In this document: in pieces, positions 41,004-48,902 of the stretch
How positions within the stretch are numbered: the stretch's first letter is position 1
Layout: each line of letters begins with the position of its first letter
Assembly (NCBI RefSeq): GCF_900112475.1
Contig: NZ_FOLW01000013.1
Coordinates: forward strand, 1 to 64,000
Direction: 5' to 3'
Length of the DNA stretch: 64,000 nucleotides
From: Pragia fontium DSM 5563 = ATCC 49100
GTDB lineage: Bacteria; Pseudomonadota; Gammaproteobacteria; Enterobacterales; Enterobacteriaceae
The notes under the pieces: generated by a model
Told to the model about the DNA's origin: nothing
Seen by the model: the letters and a program-made list of their open reading frames with translations, nothing else
The model's database searches: none
Program-made: the position numbers and the translations under genes

Positions 41004-41843
41004 ATGACAAAATCCTCACCACCCGCTATGCACCTGCTAAGCGATGAAGAAATCGAAGCGCTGGACGTCGATAATCTACCGGAACTGGGCTCGATTGAAT
41101 TTAACGATCCCAACGATATGCCCGCTGAAATGCGCGAGCAGCTGTTTCTCAGTATGGTTGAACAAACTGACGATCCAACCTATATGCTGGCGCTGGCCGA
41201 CCTCTATTTACTGGAGCTGGATCGACCACAAGATGCCAAGCTGTGGCTGGATAAGATGCTGGCTCTCGATTACCTGCCTGCCTATATCACCCAAGCGCAG
41301 ATGTATATGTACGGCAAATACTTCGACCAAGATCTGGATAAAGCAGCGCAGCTGTTTGAACAGCTGATTGAACGTTATACACAGGATGACAATATTGAGC
41401 AGCACAGTGAACAGTTAGCGTTCTGTTACCTGTCTCTGGCCCAGCTTTATCAAGCGCAAGAAGATATACCGCAAATGCTGAGCCAATACTTTAATGCGCT
41501 TCAGTTAAGCAGTCAGGAAGCCGCCTCAACGATGGCACATATGTTCGATCCTGACATCACCGATGACCCAGCCTGTAAAGCTGAACTCAGCCTACTTCAT
41601 TGCGCTCTTCTCACATTAAGCAACGAGTTTTTACTTCAACAGTCTGAACAGACCGAAGACAGTGAACTCAAACAGCTGCTGCTATCGCACTATCAAATGG
41701 CAGCGCATGAGCTTGAGCAAAGCGACAACGCCGGCCAATTAACGTCGGCACAGCAAGAAAAAATCAATGAACTGATTGAGGCGTGGAACAGAGGGGAACC
41801 TCAGGTATTGATGGATGCCATCGTGAGTTATATCAACGGATAA
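41004..41843 (+). CDS. TPR/Sel1-like helical repeat protein
   Basis: 279 residues, very acidic and Leu/Gln-rich, family not identified. Paired-helix repeats are visible from about residue 55: DPTYMLALADLYLLELDRPQ, LPAYITQAQMYMYGKYFDQD with KAAQLFEQLI, and LAFCYLSLAQLYQAQEDIPQ, typical of TPR or Sel1 repeats that mediate protein contacts. No signal peptide. Weak ribosome site. It is convergent with LemA copy 3 and shares a long hairpin with it at the 3' ends. Confidence 0.55.
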   Translation: MTKSSPPAMHLLSDEEIEALDVDNLPELGSIEFNDPNDMPAEMREQLFLSMVEQTDDPTYMLALADLYLLELDRPQDAKLWLDKMLALDYLPAYITQAQMYMYGKYFDQDLDKAAQLFEQLIERYTQDDNIEQHSEQLAFCYLSLAQLYQAQEDIPQMLSQYFNALQLSSQEAASTMAHMFDPDITDDPACKAELSLLHCALLTLSNEFLLQQSEQTEDSELKQLLLSHYQMAAHELEQSDNAGQLTSAQQEKINELIEAWNRGEPQVLMDAIVSYING

Positions 41844-41854
41844 TCTCGACGGCG

Positions 41855-41883
41855 ATGTCGACCGGTCTCAGACTGGTCGACAT
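41855..41883. terminator. Long hairpin between convergent genes
   Basis: ATGTCGACCGGTCT and AGACTGGTCGACAT pair over 14 bp with one G-T type mismatch around a single-base loop. It lies 12 bases after one stop and touches the LemA stop on the other strand. There is no T-tract on either side, so classification as terminator is tentative. Confidence 0.5.
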
Positions 41884-42458
41884 TAAATACCTGACGAATG
41901 ATTAAATTTAACCCCGTCATAAGCGACTTCTTGAGCGCTAATGGCTAATAGCGGCATCCGCTGATAGTTCAAGAATCTGGCACACAATACGTCTGGAAAC
42001 ACGGTAATCCCAATGTTGTAAAGGTTAACTGAATCATTAAAAGACTCCCGACGATGGGCAATTTTATCCTCAATGTCACTCACCGATTTTTGTAGTTCAA
42101 TAAAACTTTCACCGGAGATCAACGTCGGATAATTTTCTGCAATGGCAATTACCGATTTCAATGCTTTTTCGATTTGATTAGAAGCATCAATTTTGTTCTG
42201 CATAGAGCCAGCATTGAGATAGGCGCTCCGGGCATCACTTAAAGCGGTAAAAATTTCGCGCTCATGAGACATCGCCTTAGACGTAATCTCAATCAGGGAA
42301 GGTATCTGGTCGGCACGCTGCTTAAGAATCACATCAATATTGGCAAACGATTTATCAACATTGTTGCGCAGCAGCACCAACTGGTTGTAGACACTCACAG
42401 CCCATATGCCAATACCAACAACAATAAAAACCGCGACTGCAATAACAATCAGAACCAT
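41883..42458 (-). CDS. LemA-family protein, copy 3
   Basis: 191 residues. An N-terminal helix (MVLIVIAVAVFIVVGIGIWAVSV) is followed by the LemA helical domain: YNQLVLLRNNVDKSFANIDV, ILKQRADQIPSLIEI, AIAENYPTLI, AHRRESFNDSVNLYNIGI and FPDVLCARFLNY. Strong similarity in these blocks to copy 1 at 31981 suggests a duplication. It has no GIDE or DUF3137 partner next to it; the TPR-like gene is convergent. Function unknown. Confidence 0.85.
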   Translation of the reverse strand: MVLIVIAVAVFIVVGIGIWAVSVYNQLVLLRNNVDKSFANIDVILKQRADQIPSLIEITSKAMSHEREIFTALSDARSAYLNAGSMQNKIDASNQIEKALKSVIAIAENYPTLISGESFIELQKSVSDIEDKIAHRRESFNDSVNLYNIGITVFPDVLCARFLNYQRMPLLAISAQEVAYDGVKFNHSSGI

Positions 42459-42619
42459 ATTCCTTGCTCCATAACCGATTAGGCCAACCGCTGCTCAAAC
42501 AGAATCATCTACTATAACAAATCTGTTCTGCCAAACGGTTATCACGATAGGTATTAATCGGCTTTATTTGCCGGATAGCCGCATTAACAACAAACTATCC
42601 GGCAAAGCTGAAGAGATAA

Positions 42620-43717
42620 TCAGTCCGGCATTCTCTTACAAATCAGCAGAGTATGGCCTAAACCTAAATTATCAATATCCTGCTCTACGTAGAAACCAGC
42701 CTTACGTAAGCAGTCATACAGTACCCGGGAATGATAAAAACGGCTGTTACCGTTTGCCATGCAGGTAAAGTAAAGTGAAGATGCATTCAGGCTCAATGCC
42801 CCAGCTTCAAACGGCTGGCGATCCCAGAACACTTCCATAATACAAACCTGTGCATCCGGTTTCATATTATCGTGAATCAGGGTCAGAATGTGCACCACCT
42901 GCTCTTCGCTAAAGCAGTCAAGGAACTGGCTCATCCACCAAACATCTGCTTCATTCGGCAGTTTTTCTGCGGTTAGCAGGTCGACGCCATAGCCTTTAAT
43001 CCGCTCACTATAGCCAGATTCAGCGATATTTTTCTCAGCCAACGCAATCTGCTGCGGCAGATCGAGCAACGTGACTTTAACATTGTCATCATTTTTGGCG
43101 CAGCACAGCGCCCATTTTCCAGTATTGCCGCCGACATCATAAATATGCTCAGGCTGCAGTGGAAAAATATGTTTAAACGCCGCATTAAATGCCGCATCAG
43201 AATAGAAATGGTCAAAAGCAAACCAGCTTTCTCGCGCCGCTTCAGGTAACTCGCTGAGTGCAGGGTAAATCGTCGGCCAATCGCCAAATACTTTCAGACC
43301 GGAAGGCTGGCTATTCTCCAGCGCCTCTTTCAGATGGAACATCCCTTGGTAGCAAACGTCGTGACTGAAATCCATATTGACCCGTGTCATCTTGTCATGC
43401 AGCAAGAAATGTCCTACTTTGCCCAAAAAGAAGCGTTGCTCATTCTGGTAAACGATACGGCTACTTAAGCCAACGTCCAGCAGCAGTTGAACAGCATAGT
43501 GATTGATATGTACGGAATCGGTAATTTCATCGGCGGTTGCCCCTTGCGTACCCACTTGGTCGAGAAAAGTCAGGATGCCGCTATCTCTAAGATTAAGCGC
43601 TGCCTGAAACAACATGGGGGCAAAAGCAATTTTTTGAGCTTCGGTAATCGCTTCTAATGCAGAAAACGGGTCCTTATCATAGCCATAGCCAACTTCTGTT
43701 TTGGTATCCAAAAACAT
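42620..43717 (-). CDS. apeB: Aryl polyene cluster SAM-dependent methyltransferase
   Basis: 365 residues. The N-terminal winged-helix dimerisation part of plant-type O-methyltransferases (RDSGILTFLDQVG, ADEITDSVHINHYAVQLLLD) precedes a class I SAM domain (HIYDVGGNTGKWAL, VTLLDLPQQIALAEKNI, CIMEVFWDRQPFEAG). In aryl polyene clusters a methyltransferase of this type is thought to O- or C-methylate the aryl head group. It is read away from the main operon and downstream of a lipoprotein gene, with a strong hairpin and T-run just before its start. The symbol follows the E. coli ape gene order and is inferred. Confidence 0.75.
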   Translation of the reverse strand: MFLDTKTEVGYGYDKDPFSALEAITEAQKIAFAPMLFQAALNLRDSGILTFLDQVGTQGATADEITDSVHINHYAVQLLLDVGLSSRIVYQNEQRFFLGKVGHFLLHDKMTRVNMDFSHDVCYQGMFHLKEALENSQPSGLKVFGDWPTIYPALSELPEAARESWFAFDHFYSDAAFNAAFKHIFPLQPEHIYDVGGNTGKWALCCAKNDDNVKVTLLDLPQQIALAEKNIAESGYSERIKGYGVDLLTAEKLPNEADVWWMSQFLDCFSEEQVVHILTLIHDNMKPDAQVCIMEVFWDRQPFEAGALSLNASSLYFTCMANGNSRFYHSRVLYDCLRKAGFYVEQDIDNLGLGHTLLICKRMPD

Positions 43718-43725
43718 TCCCTTAT

Positions 43726-43763
43726 AAAAAAAATAGATGCGGAGATAAAATCATCTCCGCATC
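43726..43763 (-). terminator. Terminator or attenuator between apeA-like and apeB-like genes
   Basis: GATGCGGAGAT and ATCTCCGCATC form a perfect 11-bp stem with a 6-base loop; read leftward it is followed by TATTTTTTTT. It ends only 9 bases before the methyltransferase start, so it could attenuate read-through from the lipoprotein gene. Confidence 0.85.
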
Positions 43764-43790
43764 ACATATTAAAATTATTATGGTTAAAAA

Positions 43791-44192
43791 TTAGTTATAT
43801 AAAGCCTGCTGTTCTAACAGCTTATTCTGAATATCTTGATCTAACTTCGCTGCCCAACGGTTATAGTTACCCGGCACTTTGTCGGTATCTGGCGTCAAGT
43901 TCTGGCTACCAACGTACTCAATAGAATACTGAGATGAAGTATAAGGAATGCGAATTTCCGCAGAATTACCGCGAGTCACAATTTTACCGGTGATCAAACC
44001 GGTGCGCATTTTCTTCATTTCCCAGCCGCGGCCTTTACCTGAGTCCATGATCGCTTTTTCAATTTGCTGTGTCGTGAAGCTACCGTTGATATCCGAAGTG
44101 AGGTTACGCGCCACACGGTTACCGCTACAGCCAGCAATAAAAATAAGGGCAATAATACTAACAAATAATATTTTTAAACTTTTCATATTCAT
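43791..44192 (-). CDS. apeA: Aryl polyene cluster lipoprotein
   Basis: 133 residues. A lipoprotein signal peptide ends in the lipobox IAGC (Cys22, or Cys20 from the second Met). The mature part contains DINGSFTTQQIEKAIMDSGKGRGW-type sequence and EIRIPYTSSQYSIEYVGSQNL. A lipoprotein at this place is part of the standard aryl polyene cluster; its precise job is unknown, perhaps envelope localisation of the pigment. It is divergent from the main operon across a 364-base AT-rich gap. The symbol is inferred from gene order. Confidence 0.7.
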   Translation of the reverse strand: MNMKSLKILFVSIIALIFIAGCSGNRVARNLTSDINGSFTTQQIEKAIMDSGKGRGWEMKKMRTGLITGKIVTRGNSAEIRIPYTSSQYSIEYVGSQNLTPDTDKVPGNYNRWAAKLDQDIQNKLLEQQALYN

Positions 44193-44556
44193 CTCATTTA
44201 TTCTCCATTGAATTTTACTGGACTAACCACGCTATGATTCTGACGCAAATTATTCCGCTGTCCCGATTATAACCGGCTAGATAATACCCTAATAGTGAGG
44301 GATTTAGCCACCGCCAACAAAAAAGCACGCTAGTCTAACAAAAAATGATATATCAGTGAATTTGTTATGTATTAGCCATAAATATTAGAGGGTTCTCCTC
44401 AATAATTACCTGGAAGATATCAATATATAAATAAATATCTGACAAAAATATATTAATTCGTTTATATATTATTTCCGTTAATTTACCGACCGTTAATGTA
44501 AAAAGTTTCTTATCTGTATTATTATACCGGCGAATTTTAAGAGGTATTCTTCATTA
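44193..44556. other. Divergent promoter region of the aryl polyene cluster
   Basis: 364 AT-rich bases without a gene; it must contain promoters for both arms of the cluster. AAGAGG lies about 12 bases before the first rightward ATG, which is a long spacing. No operator could be assigned. The AT content suits H-NS silencing, but that is inference. Confidence 0.55.
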
Positions 44557-45282
44557 ATGACGTATTCATTTAATATTCTGAGCTGGTGTGCATTAGCGCC
44601 CGGATTAACGACCCCGGAACAATGGTTAGCTTGGTCAACCGGCCCGAATACGGACTGGAGTGAACCGCTACCCAAAGCTCAGCGTATTCCGATGATGACC
44701 GCACGTCGTATGAGTATACCCAGCCAACTCAGCGTTGAAGTTGGATTAACCCTATTAGAGGAACAGCCAGATGCCGCGGTGTTTATTAGTCGCCATGGCG
44801 AGCTGGAACGCACCTATAAAATTATTGCTGACCTCTGTCAGCATCAAGATATCTCCCCGACCGACTTTGCCATGTCAGTACATAATACTGCCTCAGGGCT
44901 GCTGACCATCAGTGGAAAAGCGCCATTACCCATTTCCTCCATTGCTGCTGGCGCAGATGGTTTTCAGCAGGGGATGTTGGAAGTTCAGGGGATGTTAGCT
45001 AACGGAGCACAGAAGGTGCTGCTGGTGGATTTTGACGGTGCTATCCCACAGGCCTACCATGCGCAAATTTGCCATCAAATCCCAGCTTATGCAGTAGGAT
45101 TGCTGATAGCGCCCGGTAATCAGCTGCAATGCCATCAATTAAGTAAAACGCCTTGTCTACCATTATCGGATACCGAATCGTCTGAGTTGCCGCAAAGCAT
45201 AGATTTTATGCGGCACTGGCTGGCAAAAGCACCACAGTTCACCCTAAAAGGGACAAGGTCTGACTGGCAATGGCGTCAATAA
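44557..45282 (+). CDS. apeC: Degenerate ketosynthase (chain length factor-like) of the aryl polyene PKS
   Basis: 241 residues, about 60% of a normal ketosynthase, with only the thiolase N-terminal half. Where an active ketosynthase has the Cys motif (TACSS), this protein reads SVHNTASGLL (about 107-116) with no cysteine, and the later His motifs are absent, so it cannot condense. In Xenorhabdus the equivalent protein forms a heterodimer with ApeO, the true ketosynthase, and acts like a chain-length factor. First gene of the rightward operon; overlaps the next gene by 13 bases. Confidence 0.8.
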   Translation: MTYSFNILSWCALAPGLTTPEQWLAWSTGPNTDWSEPLPKAQRIPMMTARRMSIPSQLSVEVGLTLLEEQPDAAVFISRHGELERTYKIIADLCQHQDISPTDFAMSVHNTASGLLTISGKAPLPISSIAAGADGFQQGMLEVQGMLANGAQKVLLVDFDGAIPQAYHAQICHQIPAYAVGLLIAPGNQLQCHQLSKTPCLPLSDTESSELPQSIDFMRHWLAKAPQFTLKGTRSDWQWRQ

Positions 45283-46085
45283 TTAAACCCCAAGGGAAAT
45301 CTTCCGTTTTCAATCGACTCTGGCGCATTGCTGCCACCGGATTCTGCTTTACGCTATTCGGTATTGGCGGCCTGATGATGTCGACCTTCTGGTTTTCTAC
45401 TCTGCGTATTGTGGTCAAAGATCGCCAACGCTGCACCATCCTGACGCAAAACAGCATTCGCTACAGCTTCAAGCTGTTCCTCTGGCTTACCCGTTTTTTC
45501 CGCGTTTTAGACTATCGCTTCGATGGAATAGACAAACTCGATCAGGATGCCGGCTGCATTGTGGTCGCCAATCATCCAAGTCTGCTGGACTACGTCTTTC
45601 TGGCTTCCTGTATGCCACGCTGTGACTGCATCGTTAAGCAGTCATTGCTCGATAATATTTTTATGCGCGGCGTGATTAAATCCGCCGGATATATTGCCAA
45701 TTCAGAATCTGATATTTTGCTGCCGCAGTGCCAACAGATACTGGACTCTAACGGCATGATCCTGATTTTCCCGGAAGGAACACGAACAACGCCGGGACAA
45801 ACCATGCATCTACAGCGAGGCGCGGCCAATATTGCTTTGCGTTGCCATGCGGATATTCGGTTAGTCACCATTCATTGTGACCAGCCAATGCTGACGAAAC
45901 AGGGAAAGTGGTATAATATCCCCCCCGTGAAACCACGGTTTCAAATTGTAGTAAAAGAAAAGATTAGCGCAAAGGATTATACCGCTGATGGTGATTCATC
46001 GCCTGCTATCGCCGCTCGCCGTTTGACGCAAACTTTAAACCAAAAGCTCATACCAGAGCCCGTTCAAACTAATGAGAAAAAATAA
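45270..46085 (+). CDS. apeD: Lysophospholipid-type acyltransferase of the aryl polyene cluster
   Basis: 271 residues of the PlsC-like acyltransferase family. One N-terminal membrane segment (ATGFCFTLFGIGGLMMSTFW) precedes the HX4D motif at 102-107 (NHPSLLDYVF) and the substrate motif FPEGTRTTPGQT. It is expected to transfer an acyl chain to a glycerol-like acceptor in the membrane, helping to build the lipid anchor of the pigment. Overlaps the upstream gene by 13 bases and shares a TAATG junction with the first ACP gene. Confidence 0.82.
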   Translation: MASIIKPQGKSSVFNRLWRIAATGFCFTLFGIGGLMMSTFWFSTLRIVVKDRQRCTILTQNSIRYSFKLFLWLTRFFRVLDYRFDGIDKLDQDAGCIVVANHPSLLDYVFLASCMPRCDCIVKQSLLDNIFMRGVIKSAGYIANSESDILLPQCQQILDSNGMILIFPEGTRTTPGQTMHLQRGAANIALRCHADIRLVTIHCDQPMLTKQGKWYNIPPVKPRFQIVVKEKISAKDYTADGDSSPAIAARRLTQTLNQKLIPEPVQTNEKK

Positions 46086-46345
46086 TGGATGTTTTAAATA
46101 ACGAAATTAAAGCCCTTATCATTGATGCCCTTAATTTAGAGGGCATGACGCCGGACGATATCGATACCGCCGCACCGCTGTTTGGTGACGGTTTGGGTTT
46201 AGATTCGATTGACGCATTAGAGTTAGGTTTAGCCATTAAAAATCGCTATGGCGTGATTCTTTCCGCCGAAAGTGAAGATACCCGCAAACATTTCTATTCC
46301 GTCGCCTCACTTTCCGAACTGATCGCTTCACAACGCGACAAATAA
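46085..46345 (+). CDS. apeE: Acyl carrier protein 1 of the aryl polyene PKS
   Basis: 86-residue carrier protein. The phosphopantetheine attachment serine is S41 in GDGLGLDSIDALELG. Acidic helical protein of normal length. It would carry the growing polyene or malonyl unit and is modified by the phosphopantetheinyl transferase at the end of the operon. Start by TAATG overlap with apeD; 15 bases before the second ACP gene. Which of the two ACPs primes and which extends cannot be read from sequence. Confidence 0.88.
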   Translation: MDVLNNEIKALIIDALNLEGMTPDDIDTAAPLFGDGLGLDSIDALELGLAIKNRYGVILSAESEDTRKHFYSVASLSELIASQRDK

Positions 46346-46360
46346 TCAAGGTATTGAATA

Positions 46361-46609
46361 ATGGATAAACAGCAAATTTATCAAGAAGTCAAAGCGATCA
46401 TGGTGAAGCTTTTCGAAACGAATGCCGACGATATCACTTTGGATGCCAAACTGTACGAAGATCTGGAGCTGGATAGCATTGATGCCGTTGATCTGGTGGT
46501 TTACTTACAAAAAATGACCGGTAAGAAAATTAATCCAGAAATGTTTAAATCGGTACGTACGGTAGAAGATGTGGTCAATGCCGTCGATCAACTGCTACAG
46601 AATAAGTAA
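46361..46609 (+). CDS. apeF: Acyl carrier protein 2 of the aryl polyene PKS
   Basis: 82-residue carrier protein with attachment serine S39 in YEDLELDSIDAVDLVVYL, closer to ordinary fatty-acid ACPs than the first copy. Tandem ACP genes with distinct sequences are a hallmark of aryl polyene clusters. AAGGTATTGA upstream serves as ribosome site. It is followed 15 bases later by the membrane protein gene. Confidence 0.88.
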   Translation: MDKQQIYQEVKAIMVKLFETNADDITLDAKLYEDLELDSIDAVDLVVYLQKMTGKKINPEMFKSVRTVEDVVNAVDQLLQNK

Positions 46610-46624
46610 TTTCTGGGGCTGCCG

Positions 46625-47215
46625 ATGATTAACCGCAGTGGGCGGCCTCGGTTTCACCTCGCCTTTATCATTCAGGGGTTAACGGCACTGGCCGTTATCG
46701 GCTATCCGTTTGCTGTCTATTTTGGCCTGAGCTATTGGGGCACATCGGTACTGGCTCCGCTGCTGGTGGTGCTTTTTGCCAGTCGCTTGGTATTAGCCCG
46801 GGGAAAAATTAAACAGCTTTCTTGGCTAATGAAAGCCTTTGCGCTATTGGGCATTTTGCTGGCCCTGGCGAGTTGGTTGCTGAAACAGAATCACTGGTTG
46901 CTCTACTATCCGGTCGTGGTCAGTTTGCTGCTGCTGGGGTTATTTGGCCAGTCGCTGTTTAGACCGCCGTCCATTGTCGAAAGGCTAGCGCGTTTAACCG
47001 AGCCTGATTTACCACCAGCAGGCGTGCGCTATACCCGCAGAGTCACTCAGGTTTGGTGCCTGTTCTTTATCATCAACGGCAGCATTGCGCTTTTTACCTG
47101 CCTGTATGACGACATCAAGCTATGGACGTTGTATAACGGCGCTATCAGCTATTTTTTAATGGGAATATTAATGGGTACGGAATGGATAATCAGAAAACGG
47201 CTGCGCCACGGATAA
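46625..47215 (+). CDS. apeG: Aryl polyene cluster inner-membrane protein (COG4648 type)
   Basis: 196 residues with about five hydrophobic segments (18-34, 38-58, 68-88, 92-108, 145-165). It matches the small membrane protein always found between the ACPs and the AMP ligase in these clusters; function unknown, perhaps a membrane scaffold or transport component. The last 34 bases overlap the ligase gene. Confidence 0.75.
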   Translation: MINRSGRPRFHLAFIIQGLTALAVIGYPFAVYFGLSYWGTSVLAPLLVVLFASRLVLARGKIKQLSWLMKAFALLGILLALASWLLKQNHWLLYYPVVVSLLLLGLFGQSLFRPPSIVERLARLTEPDLPPAGVRYTRRVTQVWCLFFIINGSIALFTCLYDDIKLWTLYNGAISYFLMGILMGTEWIIRKRLRHG

Positions 47216-48561
47216 CGCTGCGCCTGAAAGATGTTCTCAGCGCCAACCGCCCTCATAATACACTGATTGCCTGGCGGGGTGAGCAACGCCTTACCCTGTC
47301 TAAATTCCGTTTCCGGGTAAAAAAACTGATTCGTCAGCTACAGTCCTGTCCCGAACAACAATGGGCGATCTGCTTTAATGACAGTTATCTGTTCTCCGCA
47401 GCCTTACTGGCCTTAATTTATTGTGGTAAAACGCCGGTAATCCCCGGGCATCTGCGGCAGGCTCAGCTTAAAGAACAGTATCAGCAGGGCGCTTTTGACG
47501 CATTGCTGAGCGATCTACCATTACAAATAGGCTGCCCAACCATTTGGTCATCCGCGACACCGCACGATAGAGAAGAATTAGCCATCGAGTTACCTGAATG
47601 GCCGGAGAACGCTGAGCTCATCCTGTTTACTTCCGGCTCCACCGGTCAACCGAAAGCGGTACATAAACTTATCCGACTGCTGGAAGCCGAAAGTGAACTA
47701 CTGGCCAACAATTGGCGTAGTTTGGTACCCGGCACCCGGATCGCGGCCACCGTATCCCATCAGCATCTTTATGGTTTAACCTTCCGCATTTTGCTTCCGC
47801 TGGTGCTGGGACTGCCGTTTAATGCTCAACTCACTGAATACCACGAGCAGTTACAGCCGCTGGCCACCACTCCACTAGCCTTAATCGCCAGCCCGGCCTA
47901 TTTAAAACGTTTGGATAGCAGCTTACGGGTGTTGAATTGCGCGATGGTCGTTTCAGCCGGCGGGCCATTAAACCTCGACGAGGCCCGGCGGGTAAAGCAG
48001 TGTCTGACCGTGCTACCGCTAGAAATTTACGGCACCAGTGAAACCGGAGTGATTGCTCACCGCCGTCAAGAGCATCTGCAACAGCCCTGGCAGCCGTTTA
48101 ACGGTATCCAAATCACACGACAGCCGGACGGTGAAATTAACGTCGTTTCTCCGCTGTTTAACAACGATGCTGGCAGTACCATCGGCGATCTGATTAGCCT
48201 TGAGCCCGATGGTTTCCATCTGCTCGGACGTAAAGACAAAATTATTAAAATCGAAGAGAAACGCATATCTCTGGCGGATGTAGAACAGCGTTTAATCTCG
48301 CTGGATGAAATCAGCGATGCGGCGGTGATCCCCATTACGCAAAATGGCAGAACTCTCTTAGCGGCGGCTATTGTTCTGACCAATATCGGCCAACAGCGTC
48401 ACCAGCAGGGCGATCACCCGTTAACCCAACATTTACGCCAACAGTTAAGAGAATGGCTTGAACCGGTTGCTTTACCTAAACGCTGGCGAATTGTGTCGGC
48501 AATTCCGCTCAATACGCAAGGTAAGCGAGCCTACAGTGAATTACAGGAACTGTTTTTATGA
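47182..48561 (+). CDS. apeH: Aryl acid AMP ligase (acyl-ACP synthetase) of the aryl polyene cluster
   Basis: 459 residues of the ANL (AMP-binding) superfamily. The nucleotide loop is LILFTSGSTGQPKAVHKL; other motifs are YGTSETGVIAHR and the hinge region DGFHLLGRKDKIIKIEEKRI. It is expected to activate the aromatic starter acid (4-hydroxybenzoate type) as AMP ester and load it on an ACP. The conserved C-terminal lysine of ANL enzymes is plausible in NTQGKRAYSEL. Overlaps the membrane protein gene by 34 bases and the dehydratase gene by 4 (ATGA). Confidence 0.85.
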   Translation: MDNQKTAAPRITLRLKDVLSANRPHNTLIAWRGEQRLTLSKFRFRVKKLIRQLQSCPEQQWAICFNDSYLFSAALLALIYCGKTPVIPGHLRQAQLKEQYQQGAFDALLSDLPLQIGCPTIWSSATPHDREELAIELPEWPENAELILFTSGSTGQPKAVHKLIRLLEAESELLANNWRSLVPGTRIAATVSHQHLYGLTFRILLPLVLGLPFNAQLTEYHEQLQPLATTPLALIASPAYLKRLDSSLRVLNCAMVVSAGGPLNLDEARRVKQCLTVLPLEIYGTSETGVIAHRRQEHLQQPWQPFNGIQITRQPDGEINVVSPLFNNDAGSTIGDLISLEPDGFHLLGRKDKIIKIEEKRISLADVEQRLISLDEISDAAVIPITQNGRTLLAAAIVLTNIGQQRHQQGDHPLTQHLRQQLREWLEPVALPKRWRIVSAIPLNTQGKRAYSELQELFL

Positions 48562-48902
48562 TGTTGCCACAGGAAAGCGCCCGCCAAATAACCGACGGCG
48601 TCAGTACCACCCTTTATTTTAAATTACAGCCGGAACTATTCTGGTTTAAAGGCCATTTTCCTGAGCAGGCTCTGTTGCCTGGCGTAACCCAAATTCACTG
48701 GGTTATGCATTATGGCGCTGAACTCTTTAATCTACCGCCAATATTTAGCGCGCTTGACGTAGTGAAATTCCAGCGCCCATTATTTCCATCGGAAGAAATC
48801 ACCCTCACCCTTAACTGGGATGAAGCAAAGTCCAAACTGAGCTTCCAGTACCGTTGCGGAGATATCCTCGCCAGCAGCGGCAGGATTAGCCTATGCCATT
48901 AA
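48558..48902 (+). CDS. apeI: Hotdog-fold dehydratase subunit 1 of the aryl polyene PKS
   Basis: 114-residue FabA/FabZ-like hotdog protein. GHFPEQALLPGVTQIHWV carries the His of the dehydratase active site (compare GHFPGxPxxPGV in FabZ). Very short, so probably needs a partner; in Xenorhabdus ApeI works with ApeP as a heteromeric 3-hydroxyacyl-ACP dehydratase. Coupled to both neighbours: 4-base overlap upstream, 10-base overlap downstream. Confidence 0.83.
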   Translation: MMLPQESARQITDGVSTTLYFKLQPELFWFKGHFPEQALLPGVTQIHWVMHYGAELFNLPPIFSALDVVKFQRPLFPSEEITLTLNWDEAKSKLSFQYRCGDILASSGRISLCH

